The position numbers and the translations under genes are program-made. A stretch of 7,306 bases of DNA from Actinomycetota bacterium (lineage in GTDB: Bacteria > Actinomycetota > Thermoleophilia > Solirubrobacterales > 70-9): the NCBI GenBank assembly GCA_005884985.1, contig VAYK01000111.1, positions 1-7,306 on the forward strand, written 5' to 3'. Under the pieces are notes generated by a model. It made no database searches. It saw nothing but the letters and a program-made list of their open reading frames with translations, and had not been told where the DNA came from. This document shows positions 6,411 to 7,306 of this stretch, in pieces; the stretch's first letter is position 1, and every line of letters starts with the position of its first letter.

Positions 6411-6866
6411 TCAGGTTCGGGCCGCCTCGAGGATCTCGTTGGCGATTTGCTTGGCGGCGTCCGGGCGGGCGAGGGCGCGGGAGGCGGCGGCCATCCGCTC
6501 CAGGCGCCGCCCGTCGGCGAACAGGCCCGCCACGGTTCTGACCAGGGTCCCCGGATCGAGCTCCGAGTCGTCGATCACCAGGGCCGCCCCCGCGTCCGAC
6601 ATCCAGGCCGCGTTGGCGTCTTGATGGCGCGCCGTGGCGTGAGGGTAGGGGACCAGGATCGCCGGTCTGCCCGCAGCCGCGAGCTCGAATACCGAGCCGC
6701 CCGCCCGGGCGAGCACGAGGTCACAGGCGGCGAGCGGATCGGCGAGCGTCGGCTCGTACTCGAGCAATGTATATCTCTCGGGCCCGATAGCGGCGTCCAA
6801 CCGCTGTCGGGCCAGTGGGTAGTCGCGGTGGCCGGCGATCTGGACGACGTGGTAGTCGCGGCTCGG
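6411..6866 (-). CDS. murG: MurG C-terminal part (UDP-GlcNAc:lipid I transferase), separated from its N-terminus
   Basis: MurG adds GlcNAc to lipid I at the inner face of the membrane, giving lipid II. This fragment is its C-terminal half, the domain that binds UDP-GlcNAc. From the junction it reads DYHVVQIAGHRDYP, then CDLVLARAGG, SVFELAAAGRPAILVPYPHA and the RHQDANAAW stretch, and it ends AAKQIANEILEAART. The glutamate in FELAAAG matches the position that contacts the donor ribose in known MurG structures. It ends 34 bases before murC, the expected dcw order. Beyond about 6866 the minus-strand frame stays open as far as 7193, but that part is only the antisense of the opposite-strand murG piece. 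The true upstream part of this gene is therefore not continuous with it here. The edge is placed by homology and is uncertain by about 15 bases. Confidence 0.9.
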   Translation of the reverse strand, partial: PSRDYHVVQIAGHRDYPLARQRLDAAIGPERYTLLEYEPTLADPLAACDLVLARAGGSVFELAAAGRPAILVPYPHATARHQDANAAWMSDAGAALVIDDSELDPGTLVRTVAGLFADGRRLERMAAASRALARPDAAKQIANEILEAART

Positions 6867-6879
6867 GGTCGCGGCCCCG
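6855..6879. other. Inversion or chimera junction inside murG
   Basis: Minus-strand MurG homology stops near 6866 and plus-strand MurG homology begins near 6879. The join carries an 8-bp direct repeat, GTCGCGGC (6855-6862 and 6868-6875). It also carries a small dyad, CGGGG (6864-6868) and CCCCG (6875-6879), around six bases. Short repeats of this sort are common at template-switch joins, but they are also frequent in GC-rich DNA. Confidence 0.75.
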
Positions 6880-7306
6880 TCGCCGACGCGCTTCGGGATA
6901 AGGGTGCCGACGTCTCCTTCCTCGGAGCGCGAGGGCGGCCCGAGGCCGAGCTGATCCCGGCCGCGGGCTACGAGGTCGACTTCCTGCGGGTCCGCGGCCT
7001 GGACCGAGGCGCGCCGCTGAAGGCGGTGTCGGCCGCGACGCTGGCGGCTGCTGCGGTGCCCGCGGCGCGGAAGGCGCTGCGGCGGCGGCGAGCCGAGGTG
7101 GTGATGGGCGGTGGGGGATACGTGGCTGGCCCTGCCGGGCTCGCGGCGCTGTCCGCCAGCCTGCCCCTGGTGCTGACCGAGGCCGATCGCCACCTCGGGC
7201 TCGCCAACCGCGTGCTGGCGCGCCGTGCGCGCCGCGTCTGCCTTGCGTTCCCGATCCCGGGCCGGGATGCAGGCCGCTACCTGGTCACCGGGCGACCCGT
7301 GCCGGC
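6879..7306 (+). CDS. murG: MurG N-terminal part, inverted and cut by the window edge
   Basis: This plus-strand frame stays open to the right edge and encodes the N-terminal, lipid I-binding half of MurG. It starts near VADALRDKGADVSFLGARG, continues through RPEAELIPAAGYEVDF, RVRGLDRG, the loop GGGGYVAGPAG (about 7107-7139), LPLVLTEADRHLGLANR (about 7161-7211) and AFPIPGR, and ends at LVTGRPVPA. Against E. coli MurG recalled from memory it spans roughly residues 27-165. The C-terminal piece on the other strand starts near residue 213, so the two do not overlap. The start codon and the usual GGTxGHxxPA loop are missing at the left end, where the sequence switches to the other strand. The two pieces are best explained as one broken gene rather than two copies. 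Confidence 0.9.

Noticed and set aside
6411..7306. Two separate murG paralogues facing each other
   Set aside because: Each piece lacks exactly what the other has, and both meet at one point without start or stop codons. One broken gene is simpler.

Overview
The window is about 7.3 kb of very GC-rich bacterial DNA. It covers the end of a division and cell-wall (dcw) cluster joined to the glycine cleavage genes. The proteins look actinobacterial. FtsZ has the classic tubulin motifs and a short tail ending in DVPSFLK. There is no ftsA or ddl between murB, ftsQ and ftsZ. MurG carries the actinobacterial-type TEADRHLGLANR stretch, and the glycine dehydrogenase is the split, two-subunit kind. My best guess is a deep-branching Actinomycetota such as Thermoleophilia (Solirubrobacterales or Gaiellales). 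That is inferred from the style of the proteins, not from a search.

Almost everything is transcribed from the minus strand, so the biological order runs right to left: murG (broken), murC (broken), murB, ftsQ, then a 230-base spacer, then ftsZ, gcvT, gcvH and gcvPA (cut by the left edge). MurG, MurC and MurB make and process peptidoglycan precursors. FtsQ and FtsZ build the division machinery. GcvT, GcvH and GcvP are three of the proteins that break down glycine to CO2, ammonia and methylene-tetrahydrofolate. murB and murC overlap by 4 bases; ftsZ and gcvT are 18 bases apart; gcvT and gcvH are 1 base apart.

The ftsQ-ftsZ spacer is the one clear regulatory region. From upstream to downstream on the minus strand it holds a perfect 8-bp inverted repeat with a 3-base loop (terminator or operator), a good TTGACA-N17-TACCTT promoter, and a leader of roughly 90 bases that can form two mutually exclusive stem-loops before the ftsZ start.

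The right end is damaged. murC is missing about 60-70 bases (3k+1), which throws it out of frame. murG is split into two non-overlapping pieces on opposite strands that meet near 6866-6879, so the window carries an inversion or chimeric join inside an essential gene. Two broken essential genes within 800 bases, beside the contig end, point first to an assembly or amplification artefact, though a real rearrangement cannot be ruled out here. I see no mobile element, CRISPR array, tRNA or rRNA, and no unknown gene system. The window is otherwise an ordinary housekeeping region.
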